This document shows, in pieces, positions 1-10,445 of a DNA stretch of 64,000 nt (positions are counted from its first letter, which is position 1; each line of letters opens with the position of its first letter). The position numbers were made by a program, and so were the translations under genes. Origin of the DNA: Amycolatopsis balhimycina FH 1894 (GTDB taxonomy: Bacteria; Actinomycetota; Actinomycetes; Mycobacteriales; Pseudonocardiaceae); contig NZ_KB913037.1 of assembly GCF_000384295.1 (NCBI RefSeq), positions 2,337,975 through 2,401,974 on the forward strand, in the 5' to 3' direction. The notes below the pieces were generated by a model. It saw only the letters and a list, made by a program, of their open reading frames with translations. It had not been told where the DNA came from and did no database searches.

Positions 1-2
1 CC

Positions 3-416
<414 letters not shown>

Positions 417-424
417 GAAGATCG

Positions 425-454
425 CACGCGGACCGGGCCCGCCCGGTCCGCGTG
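425..454. terminator. Bidirectional hairpin between convergent genes
   Basis: Arms at 425-438 and 441-454 are perfect 14-bp inverted complements (CACGCGGACCGGGC / GCCCGGTCCGCGTG) with a 2-nt centre. It sits between the TGA of the ricin-domain gene and the stop of the convergent LacI gene, so it can serve both. There is no U-tract, as is usual in GC-rich actinomycetes. Confidence 0.75.
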
Positions 455-465
455 TCGTCGGGAGG

Positions 466-1482
466 TCAGCGCCGGCGCACCGGCCCGGTGCTCCCCCGGA
501 CCGCGAACACCGGAGTCGAGGCGCACGTGTCGACAGCTTTCTCACCGTCGATCTTCCGCCGCAGCACGGACACCGCCAGCGCACCGAACTCGGCGATCGG
601 CCGTTGCACCGCGGACAACGCCGGGCGGACCAGCCGGCAGAGTACCGAGTCGTCCCACGCGACGATGGACAGGTCCGCCGGGACCCGGAGACCGAGCCCC
701 TGCGCGGCCACCAGGCCACCCACCGCCATGACGTCGTTGTCGAACACCAGCGCGGTCGGGGGCCGCTTCGACTTCAGGACGCGGCGGGCCGTGTCCGCGC
801 CGCCTTCCTCGCTGTAGTCGGCGTGAACCGTGCGCGCGTCCGCCAGGCCGAGGTGGCATGCCGCGGCCGCGAACGCATCCGTTCGGGTCCGTGTTTGCAG
901 GAACGTCTCGGGACCGGCGACGCGGACCACGGACCGGTGGCCGAGGGCGGCCAGGTATTCGAGCACCCCCCGCATCGTCTGCCGGTCGTTCATCCACACC
1001 GAAGGCACGTCCAGCCGGTCCAGCGGACCGCCGAGCGCGACGGCGGGCAAGCCGATCGCGGCAAGCTCGTCCGGCCGGGTGTCGCCGATCCGGAGGTCGA
1101 GCAGGAAGACTCCGCCCACGGCCTGCTCGCGGTGCCAGCGCCGGTGGATTTCGAGCTCGGCGGAAGAGTTCGGCGCGGTCTGCATCAGCAGCGACACCGA
1201 TCCCGGGGCCAGCTCTCGCTGGATCCCGGACATGAGGGCGCCGAAGAACGGCTCCCCGGCGAGCCCGGTCGCCGACCGGTTGACCACCATCCCCAGCGCC
1301 CGGGACCGGCGAACGTGGCGATGGGTTCCGCCGCCCGGCGTCCAGCCGAGCTGCCGGGCGATCTCGACGACCCGGTTGCGCGTCGCCTCGGAGACCCCAC
1401 GGCGGCCGTTGAGCGCATAGGAGACGGCCCCTTGCGACACCCCGGCGTGCGCGGCGATTTCCCTGATGGTCGGACGCTTCAT
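466..1482 (-). CDS. LacI-family transcriptional regulator (mannan locus, copy 1)
   Basis: A 338-residue sugar-responsive repressor. The N-terminus MKRPTIREIAAHAGVSQGAV is a classic LacI helix-turn-helix, followed by a hinge helix around residues 45-60. A periplasmic-binding-protein-like sensor domain fills the rest. The ATG at 1482 is chosen over an upstream in-frame start because GGAGGT stands 5 nt before it. It is closely related to the LacI proteins at 3286 and 14955; all three share a VxWDDSxLCRLxxP-type segment near the C-terminus. It lies just downstream of the GH26 mannanase gene on the same strand, but a terminator at 1555-1584 separates them. It probably senses a manno-oligosaccharide, though the ligand and operator are not shown. 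Confidence 0.85.
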   Translation of the reverse strand: MKRPTIREIAAHAGVSQGAVSYALNGRRGVSEATRNRVVEIARQLGWTPGGGTHRHVRRSRALGMVVNRSATGLAGEPFFGALMSGIQRELAPGSVSLLMQTAPNSSAELEIHRRWHREQAVGGVFLLDLRIGDTRPDELAAIGLPAVALGGPLDRLDVPSVWMNDRQTMRGVLEYLAALGHRSVVRVAGPETFLQTRTRTDAFAAAACHLGLADARTVHADYSEEGGADTARRVLKSKRPPTALVFDNDVMAVGGLVAAQGLGLRVPADLSIVAWDDSVLCRLVRPALSAVQRPIAEFGALAVSVLRRKIDGEKAVDTCASTPVFAVRGSTGPVRRR

Positions 1483-1554
1483 CACACCTCCGGACAAACC
1501 GGTTCAGCCGCAGGCCACCCCGCAGTCGCAAATCTTCGCGAATTCGACGAGACC

Positions 1555-1584
1555 CGCCCCGGACGGAAGAATCCGTCCGGGGCG
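1555..1584 (-). terminator. Rho-independent-like hairpin after the GH26 gene
   Basis: Perfect 13-bp arms, CGCCCCGGACGGA (1555-1567) and its complement (1572-1584), enclose an AGAA loop immediately downstream of the mannanase stop at 1593. This should separate the mannanase transcript from the LacI gene. Confidence 0.75.
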
Positions 1585-1592
1585 AGAGCCGG

Positions 1593-3188
<1,596 letters not shown>

Positions 3189-3285
3189 AGACGTTTAGCT
3201 CGGCACGCGAACAGAATCGCGCAGCACAAAACAAGGAGTTGTCGACAGGTCGCGCCGGCAAATGCGCCGCCTCGAATAGCGAGCC

Positions 3286-4134
3286 TCAGACAGGCGACGC
3301 GGTACTGGCGCGCAGCACACACTTCGCCGCAGGTGACCAGCGTTCGGTGACCGGGCCGCCGTCGACCAGTTCCAGCACCGATTCGGCAACCGAGACGCCG
3401 TACTGGTGCACGTCGACGCTCATCGTGGTCAGCGAGGGCGTGGCCAGGCGGCACAGGGTCGAGTCGTCCCAGGCGATGATGCTCAGCTGGTCCGGAACCC
3501 GGACCCCGAGCGCCTTGGCGGCGCCGAGTCCCGCCAGCGCCATCACGTCGTTGTCGTAGAGGATGGCGGTGGGCGGCTCAGCGCCGGAAAGCAGCTCGGT
3601 GGTGCGTTTCGCTCCGGACTCCTCGGAGTAGTCGCCCTCGGCGATGAGCGGCTCGATGCCCACCCCACGACAGCCGGCGACGAGCTCGTCGGTCCGGGCC
3701 CGGGTGTGCAGCAGCTGCTCGGGTCCGGTCACCCGCGCGATGCGCCGGTGGCCGAGGTCGAGGAGGACCTGCAGGGCTTCCCGGACCGGTCCGGCGTTGT
3801 CGGTGCGCACGGCGGGGAAGCCGTGATTGTCGGCAGGCTCGCCGACCAGGACCGCCGGCATGTCCAGCGACCGCAGCAGGGCCGGCCGGGGGTCGTCGTC
3901 GACCAGGTTGACCACGACGGTCGCCTCGACCATCCGCTGCGCGGCCCACCGCCGATACGCCGCCAGCTCCGCGTCCTGTGTGGACACCACGTGCAGCAGC
4001 AGCGACAGCTCCCAGTCGGCGAGGTGCTGCTCGATGCCCGCGATGAACTCCATGAAGAACGGCTCGGTGCCGAGCAGCCGCGGCGGCCGGGCCAGCACCA
4101 GGCCGATCGCGCCGGAGGGGTGGTGCGTACTCAT
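3286..4134 (-). CDS. LacI-type sensor protein lacking the DNA-binding domain
   Basis: A 282-residue protein that aligns with the sugar-binding (core) domain of the LacI proteins at 466 and 14955, but begins exactly where the hinge ends (SGAIGLVLARPPRLLGTEPFF, against AGAVGLVVD... in copy 3). There is no helix-turn-helix, signal peptide or lipobox, so it should be a cytosolic ligand-binding protein. Its ATG (4134-4132) directly abuts the TAG of the beta-mannosidase (4137-4135), so translation is probably coupled. No HTH-coding sequence is seen in any frame upstream, which argues against a simple frameshift. It may be a decayed regulator, a heterodimerising modulator of its full-length paralogues, or a sugar sensor. 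All of these are inference. Confidence 0.8.
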   Translation of the reverse strand: MSTHHPSGAIGLVLARPPRLLGTEPFFMEFIAGIEQHLADWELSLLLHVVSTQDAELAAYRRWAAQRMVEATVVVNLVDDDPRPALLRSLDMPAVLVGEPADNHGFPAVRTDNAGPVREALQVLLDLGHRRIARVTGPEQLLHTRARTDELVAGCRGVGIEPLIAEGDYSEESGAKRTTELLSGAEPPTAILYDNDVMALAGLGAAKALGVRVPDQLSIIAWDDSTLCRLATPSLTTMSVDVHQYGVSVAESVLELVDGGPVTERWSPAAKCVLRASTASPV

Positions 4135-6582
4135 CTAGGACCTCATCACCGGGGAGCCGAGTGCGTTCGCCGACCGCAGCACCAGCGGGTCGGCAAAAGC
4201 GGCCGGATCGACAGTGTCCGCGGTGCGGACCACGAACGACCGGGTTTCGCCGGGCAGCAAGGTGACCAGCATGTCGTCGACGACGGCGTCGGGCGCCACG
4301 CGGTCCACCAGGAGGGCGACGTCCCGGGCCAGTGCGGAAGCGGTGACGTCGACGCGGTAGCCACCGGGCACCGCCGCGGCCTCGGCGGTCAGCGGACCGG
4401 GCTCGTAGTCGTGCTCGAGGTCTTCGCCGAAGACGTGCACGAGCCGGGTGTCCTCGGTGGTCGCCACGAGCACCTCCTCCCCGGTCCCGGCCGGTGCCAG
4501 CTCGGCTGTGGCGCGGGCCGGCACGGTGAACCGCAGTGTACGGCGCCCGGTGATCTGCCCGGCGACCGTCCGCGTTTCCAGCTCGAGATCACCCGACCAG
4601 GGCGTGCCGGTGTCGTTGACCGCGATGACGACGTCTTCGCCGTCGCGCGGCTGGACCGTCAGCAGCCGAGGGGCGAAAGCGTGTTTGAGCGCGTACCACA
4701 GCGGCTTGAGCCGTTCGTCCGAGTCGATCGCGGCCCACGAGGTGACCGGCCAGCAGTCGTTGAGCTGCCAGACGACGGTCCCCGCCGTGCGCGGCCACCA
4801 CGACCGGAAGTGCTCGATCCCGAAGGCGACCGCGCGGGCCTGGTTCAGCTGGGTCGCCCAGTGCCAGTCGGGGAACGCCTCCGGCCGCGGCAGGTGCGCC
4901 GCGAGACCACGGTCGAGCTTGCCGTTGCCGTCCTCGGCTTTCTGGTGCCGCAGGAACGCCGGCGAGGTCGTCGTGAGCGGGTCGTCGTGGATCCATTTGG
5001 TCAGGGTGGCCCACGTGGGCGGGCCCTGGAAGCCGAACTCCGAGCAGAACCGCGGGATGTGGTCGCGGTAGTGGGTGTAGTCGATCCGGTTCCACACGTC
5101 CCACTCGTGCCGGGTGCCGTGGTCGGGGTCGTTCGGGTGGACGTCACCGGGGCTGTACGGGCTCCCCGGTGCGTAGTGGCGGGTCGGGTCCAGCTCGGCG
5201 ACGATGGCGGGCAGCAGCTCGGTGTAGTACTTCAGGCCCCACGTGCGGCCGTCGAGCTGTTCGGGCCAGCCCCAGTCGGCGAATCCCCAGAGGTTCTCGT
5301 TGTTGCCGTTCCACAGGGCGAGGGAGGCGTGCGGCGTCAGCCGGGCGACGTTCTCCCGCGCCTCCGCCTCGACCTCCGTCCACAGTGGCTCTTCCTCTGG
5401 GTAGGAGGCGCAGGCGAACGGGAAGTCCTGCCACACCAGGATCCCGCGTTCGTCGCAGACGTCGTAGAAGTCTTCGGTCTCGTAGATCCCGCCGCCCCAG
5501 ATGCGCAGCAGGTTGAGGTTCGCCCCGAGGGCCTGGTCGACCCGGTGGGCGAGCCGGTCGCGGGCGATCCGGGTGAGGAAGTGGTCGTCGGGGATCCAGT
5601 TGGCGCCCTTGGCGAACACCGGCGCGCCGTTGACCACGAACGTGAACGGGGTACCGATCGCGTCGGGTTCGGTGTCGACGGCGATGGTCCGGAAACCGAT
5701 GCGGCGCCGGTAGGCGTCGAGCGCCGTCCCGGACCCGGCGAGGTCGACTTCGAGGTCGTAGAGCGGGTGTTCGCCGTAGCCGGCGGGCCACCACAGCCGG
5801 ACGTCCGGCACCGTCAGCGTCACGATCCCCCGGGTTTCGCCCGGTTCGATGACGGCGCGAGCGGTCAGGTCCGCGCCCGGGATCGACACCACCAGCTCGA
5901 GCCGCTCACCGGCCCCGGAGGTGGCCTGCTCGACGTCCGTGTGGACCGTGACGCGACCGGTTCCGTCCTCGTCGACCGTCACCAGCGGCCGCACCGACGC
6001 GAGCCGGGCGGTGGTCCACCGCTCGAGCCGGACCGGCTTCCAGATACCCGCGGTCTGCAGGTCGGGTCCCCAGTCCCAGCCGAACGAGCAGGCCATCTTG
6101 CGGATCATGTTGAACGGGCTCGGGTAGGCGTGGTCGCGCCAGCCCAGCTCCGCCTCGACCGACTCGGCGTGGGTCAGCGCGCTCGCGAACTCGACGACCA
6201 GGGTGTTCGTGCCGTCGCGCAGTACCCCGCGGACGTCGAAGCGGTACGTGCGGTGCATGTTGGCGGCCCGTCCGAGCTGCCAGCCGTTGAGGGTCACGGT
6301 CGCCACGGTGTCGAGGCCGTCGAAGACGAGATCCGCGCGTTCCGCCGCAGCCGGTGCCGAGGACGCGAACTCGAGGGTGTAGCGCCACCCGGTTCGGTGC
6401 ATCCACGCCACCTCGGCCTCGGCGGTGTCAAGGTAGGGATCATCGATCAGGCCGGCGGCCAGCAGGTCCAGGTGGGTGGAGCCCGGCACGGTGGCGGGCA
6501 GCGCCCGGCCCCGGATCGCGTCCGGAACCGGACCGTCGACGGCCTCGATCCGCCAGCCCTCGTGCAGTTCCTGGCGGTTCAT
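4135..6582 (-). CDS. GH2 beta-mannosidase (cytosolic)
   Basis: An 815-residue glycoside hydrolase of family 2 with the mannosidase layout: an N-terminal jelly roll (TVPGSTHLDLLAAGLI, HRTGWRYTLEF), an immunoglobulin-like domain, a TIM barrel, and C-terminal beta domains. LWNGNNEN carries the acid/base Glu and FCSEFGFQ the nucleophile Glu. No signal peptide is present, so it acts on imported manno-oligosaccharides, releasing mannose. ATG 6582 is chosen because AGGAG stands 8 nt upstream; an in-frame GTG at 6591 overlaps that site. It has its own promoter with a candidate ROK operator (6624-6652), in addition to likely read-through from the transporter operon. Confidence 0.92.
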   Translation of the reverse strand: MNRQELHEGWRIEAVDGPVPDAIRGRALPATVPGSTHLDLLAAGLIDDPYLDTAEAEVAWMHRTGWRYTLEFASSAPAAAERADLVFDGLDTVATVTLNGWQLGRAANMHRTYRFDVRGVLRDGTNTLVVEFASALTHAESVEAELGWRDHAYPSPFNMIRKMACSFGWDWGPDLQTAGIWKPVRLERWTTARLASVRPLVTVDEDGTGRVTVHTDVEQATSGAGERLELVVSIPGADLTARAVIEPGETRGIVTLTVPDVRLWWPAGYGEHPLYDLEVDLAGSGTALDAYRRRIGFRTIAVDTEPDAIGTPFTFVVNGAPVFAKGANWIPDDHFLTRIARDRLAHRVDQALGANLNLLRIWGGGIYETEDFYDVCDERGILVWQDFPFACASYPEEEPLWTEVEAEARENVARLTPHASLALWNGNNENLWGFADWGWPEQLDGRTWGLKYYTELLPAIVAELDPTRHYAPGSPYSPGDVHPNDPDHGTRHEWDVWNRIDYTHYRDHIPRFCSEFGFQGPPTWATLTKWIHDDPLTTTSPAFLRHQKAEDGNGKLDRGLAAHLPRPEAFPDWHWATQLNQARAVAFGIEHFRSWWPRTAGTVVWQLNDCWPVTSWAAIDSDERLKPLWYALKHAFAPRLLTVQPRDGEDVVIAVNDTGTPWSGDLELETRTVAGQITGRRTLRFTVPARATAELAPAGTGEEVLVATTEDTRLVHVFGEDLEHDYEPGPLTAEAAAVPGGYRVDVTASALARDVALLVDRVAPDAVVDDMLVTLLPGETRSFVVRTADTVDPAAFADPLVLRSANALGSPVMRS

Positions 6583-6623
6583 CTGGGGCACTCCTAACGC
6601 GACAGGGACGTCCTCTGACGAGA

Positions 6624-6652
6624 TTGTTACTCAACTGACTTAAGTAAGTCAA
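6624..6652 (-). promoter_or_regulatory. Beta-mannosidase promoter with embedded palindromic operator
   Basis: On the minus strand TTGACT (6652-6647), a 17-nt spacer and TAACAA (6629-6624) form a near-consensus sigma-70 promoter. The 16-bp palindrome TGACTTAAGTAAGTCA (6636-6651) overlaps the -35 box and spacer, the position expected of a repressor site. It also overlaps the stop codon of the upstream ATPase gene. Confidence 0.75.
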
Positions 6653-7614
6653 CGATCTTTAGGCCCATACAACCAGCATCGCGCGAAGTGCGCGTCACCC
6701 ACCTTCTCTTCCACCGGGGTCGTGGCGCAGACGTCCAACGCCAAGCGGCAGCGGTCGCGGAACGTGCAGCCGCTGTGGACGCCGGGACCGAGTCCGCCGC
6801 CCACCGGATCGGCCGGCTCCGCCACCACCGTCCCCCGCTTGTCGGGATCGGGGGCCGCCGCCGCGAGCAGCTGCGTGTACGGGTGCTTCGGCCGCAGGAT
6901 CACCTCCGAGGCCGGTCCGCGTTCGACGATCCGGCCGCGGTAGAGCACCGCGACGTCGTCGGCGAAGTGGCGGGCTGTAGCCAGGTCGTGCGTGATGTAC
7001 AGCACGGCCAGGCGGTCCTCGCGCTGCAGCCGCCCCAGGAGGTTGAGCACCCCGAGGCGGATGGAGACGTCGAGCATCGACACCGGCTCGTCCGCGATCA
7101 CCACCTTCGCCCCGGGCGCGAGCGCCCGGGCGATCGCCACGCGCTGGCGCTGGCCGCCCGACAGTTCGTGCGGCCGCCGCCTCGCGATTTCTTCGGCCGG
7201 GGTCAGATTGACCCGCTCCAGCAGGTGCAGGACCTGCCGCCAGGTGTCCTCCCGGCCCCGCGTGCGCCCGTGCAGCAGCAGCGGCCGCGCCAGGTGGTGC
7301 TCGACGGTGTGGAAAGGGTTCAGCGACGCGAACGGGTCCTGGAAGACCATCTGCACGTGGTCGCGATACGTCCGGCCGGAGACCTCGGTGCCGTCGTCGG
7401 TGCTGACCACGATCCGGCCGGACGTCGGCGACTCGAGACGCGCGACCATCCGGGCGATCGTCGACTTCCCCGACCCGGACTCGCCCACCAGCGCCGTCGT
7501 CCGGCCGGCCGTCAGGGTGAAGGACACGTCGTCGACCGCGCGCAGCCGGGACCGGCGCACACCGTCGCGGATCCGGAAGTCCTTGACCAGGTCGCGGACC
7601 GCCAGCTCGGTCAT
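6649..7614 (-). CDS. Opp/Dpp-type ABC transporter ATP-binding protein (DppF-like)
   Basis: A 321-residue ATPase of the oligopeptide-type ABC family. It contains Walker A GESGSGKST, signature LSGGQRQR, Walker B VVIADEP and the C-terminal oligopeptide/oligosaccharide extension with a Cys-rich patch (HSGCTFRDRCRLALDVC) typical of DppF/OppF and its possible Fe-S site. ATG 7614 overlaps the TGA of the upstream fusion gene by ATGA, indicating translational coupling. It energises import together with the ATPase half of the 7611-9425 fusion. The mannan context suggests an oligosaccharide cargo, as in the Opp-like sugar importers of Thermotoga. Confidence 0.92.
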   Translation of the reverse strand: MTELAVRDLVKDFRIRDGVRRSRLRAVDDVSFTLTAGRTTALVGESGSGKSTIARMVARLESPTSGRIVVSTDDGTEVSGRTYRDHVQMVFQDPFASLNPFHTVEHHLARPLLLHGRTRGREDTWRQVLHLLERVNLTPAEEIARRRPHELSGGQRQRVAIARALAPGAKVVIADEPVSMLDVSIRLGVLNLLGRLQREDRLAVLYITHDLATARHFADDVAVLYRGRIVERGPASEVILRPKHPYTQLLAAAAPDPDKRGTVVAEPADPVGGGLGPGVHSGCTFRDRCRLALDVCATTPVEEKVGDAHFARCWLYGPKDR

Positions 7615-9425
7615 CGGACACCTCCTTCGGCGAGGGCCTGGTCGCGCAGGAACGCCCCGCGCTCCCCGGTCAGGCTCGGGAACGACTCGAGCAGCGTCCG
7701 GGTGTAGGGGTGCGACGGCGCGCGGTACATCTGCTCGGCCGCGGCGTATTCGACGATCTCGCCGTCCTTCATCACCGCGATCCGGTCGGCGATCTCCAGC
7801 AGCAGCGGCAGGTCGTGGGTGATGAGGATGACGGCGAAGCCGAACTCGTCCCGCAGCCGCAGGATCTCCTTCAGGATCCCCCGCTGCACCACGACGTCGA
7901 GCGCGGTCGTGGGCTCGTCCATGATCATCACCTGCGGGTCGAGCAGCAGGGCCATCGCGATCATCACGCGCTGCCGCATCCCGCCCGACAGTTCGTGCGG
8001 GTACGAGCCCAGCCGGCCGGGATCGACGCCGACGAGCCGCAGGACCTCCTCGCACTTGGCTTTCCGTTGCGCCTTCGGCATTTCCGGGCGGTGGGTGGTC
8101 AGCACGTCGGCCAGTTGCGAACGCACGGTGGTCACCGGGTTCAGCGCGTTCATCGCGCCTTGGAAGACCATCGAGAGGCGGTCCCAGCGGAACGCGCGGA
8201 GCTCCTCGTGTTCCAGGGCCAGCACGTCGATGTCCGGCCCGTCGCGGCCGTGCAGGACGACCGCGCCCGCGGTGACCTCCGCGGGCGGCCGGTGCAGCCG
8301 GTTGATCGCGTAGGCCAGCGTGGTCTTCCCGCACCCGGACTCCCCGGCCAGGCCGAGGATCTCGCCACGCCGGAGCGTGAGGGACACGTCCTTGACCGCG
8401 TGGACCGGGTTCGCGGTGCGGTAGACCACGTCGAGGTGGTCGACGCTCAGCACGACGTCGGCCCCGACCTCGGCCACCGCCCGGGTTTCCGGCCGTTTGG
8501 CCCGGCGGCGCCGGCCCGCCACCCGCAGCTTCGGGTTGATGATCTCGTCGATGCTGAAGTTGATCAGCGCGAGCCCGCAGCCGAACAGGGCGATGACCAG
8601 CCCGGGCGGGACGAACCACCACCAGGCGTCCCGCTGGAGGGCGAACCCGTTCTGGGCGAAGTAGAGCATCGTCCCCAGCGTCGAGGAGTTCGACGCGCCG
8701 AGCCCGAGGAACGACAGCCCGGCCTCGGACAGGATCGCCGCGATCACCGCGAACACGAACTGCGACGCCAGCAGCGGCAGCAGGTTGGGCAGGATCTCGA
8801 CGGTGATGACGCGCCAGCGCTTCTCCCCCGCGACCCGCGCGGCGGCGACGTAGTCGCGATTGCGCAGCGACAGCGTCTGGGCACGCAGGACGCGGGCCGA
8901 AGCCGCCCACCCGGTGATGGCCAGGACGAGCGCGACCGTCCACGCGCCGCGGGATTCGGGCGGCACGAACCCGGCGATGACGATCACCAGCGGCAGCCCG
9001 GGGATGACCAGCATGATGTTGGAGAACAGCGAAAACACTTCGTCGACGGCGCCGCCCGCGTATGCGCCGATGACGCCGAAGAACACGGAAAGCACGGTCG
9101 CCAGCACCCCGACGATCAGGCCGATCTGGAGGGAGCCGCGGGTGGCGTACGCCAGCTGCGCGAAGACGTCCTGCCCGGTCTGGGTGAGGCCGAGCAGGTG
9201 ACCGTCGCCCGGCGGGGCGAGGCCGGCGTCACGGATGGCGTCGGGGTCGCCGACGAACAGCGGGCCGAAGATCCCGAACAGGGCGATGACGGTGACCAGG
9301 CCGAGTCCGACGCCGAGGCGGGGGGACCAGGTCGGCAGGACCGCGCGCAGCCCGCTGACGCGTCCCCGGCGGACGGGTGTCAGGATCGGCGCACCGGTGG
9401 TGGTTTCGGGACTGAGATTCGTCAC
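7611..9425 (-). CDS. ABC transporter permease-ATPase fusion (DppC-DppD)
   Basis: One 604-residue polypeptide joins a DppC-type permease (about 1-310) to a DppD-type ATPase (about 330-604). The permease half has several membrane segments (for example [17 protein letters not shown]) and the EAA-loop region [10 protein letters not shown]. The ATPase half has Walker [10 protein letters not shown], signature LSGGMRQR and Walker [13 protein letters not shown]. The reading frame is continuous with no sign of a joining frameshift. GTG 9425 is preceded by AGGAG; the gap to the upstream permease stop is 15 nt. Usually these are two genes. The fusion would fix 1:1 stoichiometry of the inner-membrane half-complex. 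Confidence 0.92.
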   Translation of the reverse strand: MTNLSPETTTGAPILTPVRRGRVSGLRAVLPTWSPRLGVGLGLVTVIALFGIFGPLFVGDPDAIRDAGLAPPGDGHLLGLTQTGQDVFAQLAYATRGSLQIGLIVGVLATVLSVFFGVIGAYAGGAVDEVFSLFSNIMLVIPGLPLVIVIAGFVPPESRGAWTVALVLAITGWAASARVLRAQTLSLRNRDYVAAARVAGEKRWRVITVEILPNLLPLLASQFVFAVIAAILSEAGLSFLGLGASNSSTLGTMLYFAQNGFALQRDAWWWFVPPGLVIALFGCGLALINFSIDEIINPKLRVAGRRRRAKRPETRAVAEVGADVVLSVDHLDVVYRTANPVHAVKDVSLTLRRGEILGLAGESGCGKTTLAYAINRLHRPPAEVTAGAVVLHGRDGPDIDVLALEHEELRAFRWDRLSMVFQGAMNALNPVTTVRSQLADVLTTHRPEMPKAQRKAKCEEVLRLVGVDPGRLGSYPHELSGGMRQRVMIAMALLLDPQVMIMDEPTTALDVVVQRGILKEILRLRDEFGFAVILITHDLPLLLEIADRIAVMKDGEIVEYAAAEQMYRAPSHPYTRTLLESFPSLTGERGAFLRDQALAEGGVR

Positions 9426-9440
9426 GAGTCGTTCTCCTTC

Positions 9441-10445
9441 TCAGGCCCGGGCGCGGGTGCGCGCGTCGATCAGCCCGTACACCAGGTCGATCACGAGGTT
9501 GGCGCCGAGCACGGCCACCGTGATGATCAGGAAGATGCCCTGCATCAGCGCGTAGTCGTTGTTCTGCACCGCCTGCAGCAGCTTTGAGCCGATCCCGGGG
9601 TAGGCGAACACCTGCTCGGTGACGATCGACCCGGACACCACGAAGCCGAGCGAAATCGCGAACCCGGCGACCGACGGCAGGACCGCGTTCCGGGCGGCGT
9701 AGCGCAGCATCACGCGTCCGTCGCGCAGTCCCTTGGCCTGCGCGGTGAGCACGTAGTCCTCCGACCCGGTGGACACCATCATGTTGCGCATGCCGAGCAG
9801 CCACCCGCCGACCGACGAGACGACGATGGTGAGGGCGGGCAGCGTGCCGTGGTAAACGGCGGATCCGAGGAAGTCGGCGTTCCACCCCGGGTCGAGGGCC
9901 ACGTCGTAGCCGCCGAGCAGCGGGAACCAGCCGAGGGCGCCGGCGAGCAGCGCCGCCAGCAGCAGCGCCAGCCAGAAGTACGGGACCGCGGCCAGGACCG
10001 TGGTCCCCGGCACGAGGGCGTCGAGCCAGGTGCCGCGCTTCCAGCCGACGAACATGCCGAGCCCGACGCCGAGCACGAACGACAGCAGCGTCGCGATGCC
10101 GACCAGGACGACCGTCCAGGGCAGCGCCTGGGCGATCACGTCGGAAACCTTGGCGGGGAAGACGCTGACCGACACGCCGAGGTCGCCGTGCGCCAGCCGG
10201 CCGAGGTAGCTGAGGTACTGGGCCCACAGCGACTCATCGCTGTGGGTGCCGAGCAGCAGCTCGTAGGCGCGGCGCACCGACGGATCGGGTGTCGCGCCGC
10301 GCTGGGCCAGCTTCGCGAGCAGAACGTCCACCGGGTTGCCGGGGAGCAGGCGCGGGATCAAGAAGTTGAGCGTCAGCGCCGCCCACAAGGCCACCAGGTA
10401 GAACGCCAGTTTCCGGACGTAGTAGTTCACGGGCTCGCCCGTCAC
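9441..10445 (-). CDS. ABC transporter permease (DppB-like)
   Basis: A 334-residue integral membrane protein of the binding-protein-dependent transport family. It opens NYYVRKLAFYLVALWAALTL, continues with the conserved LLPGNPVDVLLAKL segment, and carries about six hydrophobic helices and an EAA-like loop (YVLTAQAKGLRDGRVMLRYA). The GTG start (10445) overlaps the stop of the binding-protein gene as GTGA; a GTG five codons later is an alternative. It pairs with the permease half of the downstream fusion to form the import channel. Confidence 0.9.
   Translation of the reverse strand: MTGEPVNYYVRKLAFYLVALWAALTLNFLIPRLLPGNPVDVLLAKLAQRGATPDPSVRRAYELLLGTHSDESLWAQYLSYLGRLAHGDLGVSVSVFPAKVSDVIAQALPWTVVLVGIATLLSFVLGVGLGMFVGWKRGTWLDALVPGTTVLAAVPYFWLALLLAALLAGALGWFPLLGGYDVALDPGWNADFLGSAVYHGTLPALTIVVSSVGGWLLGMRNMMVSTGSEDYVLTAQAKGLRDGRVMLRYAARNAVLPSVAGFAISLGFVVSGSIVTEQVFAYPGIGSKLLQAVQNNDYALMQGIFLIITVAVLGANLVIDLVYGLIDARTRARA

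Noticed and set aside
3406..6597. A plus-strand open frame of more than 1000 codons opposite the beta-mannosidase and LacI-type genes
   Set aside because: Its translation is Arg/Gly/Val/Pro-rich without family motifs, while the minus strand encodes clear GH2 and LacI domains. It is a GC-skew shadow.
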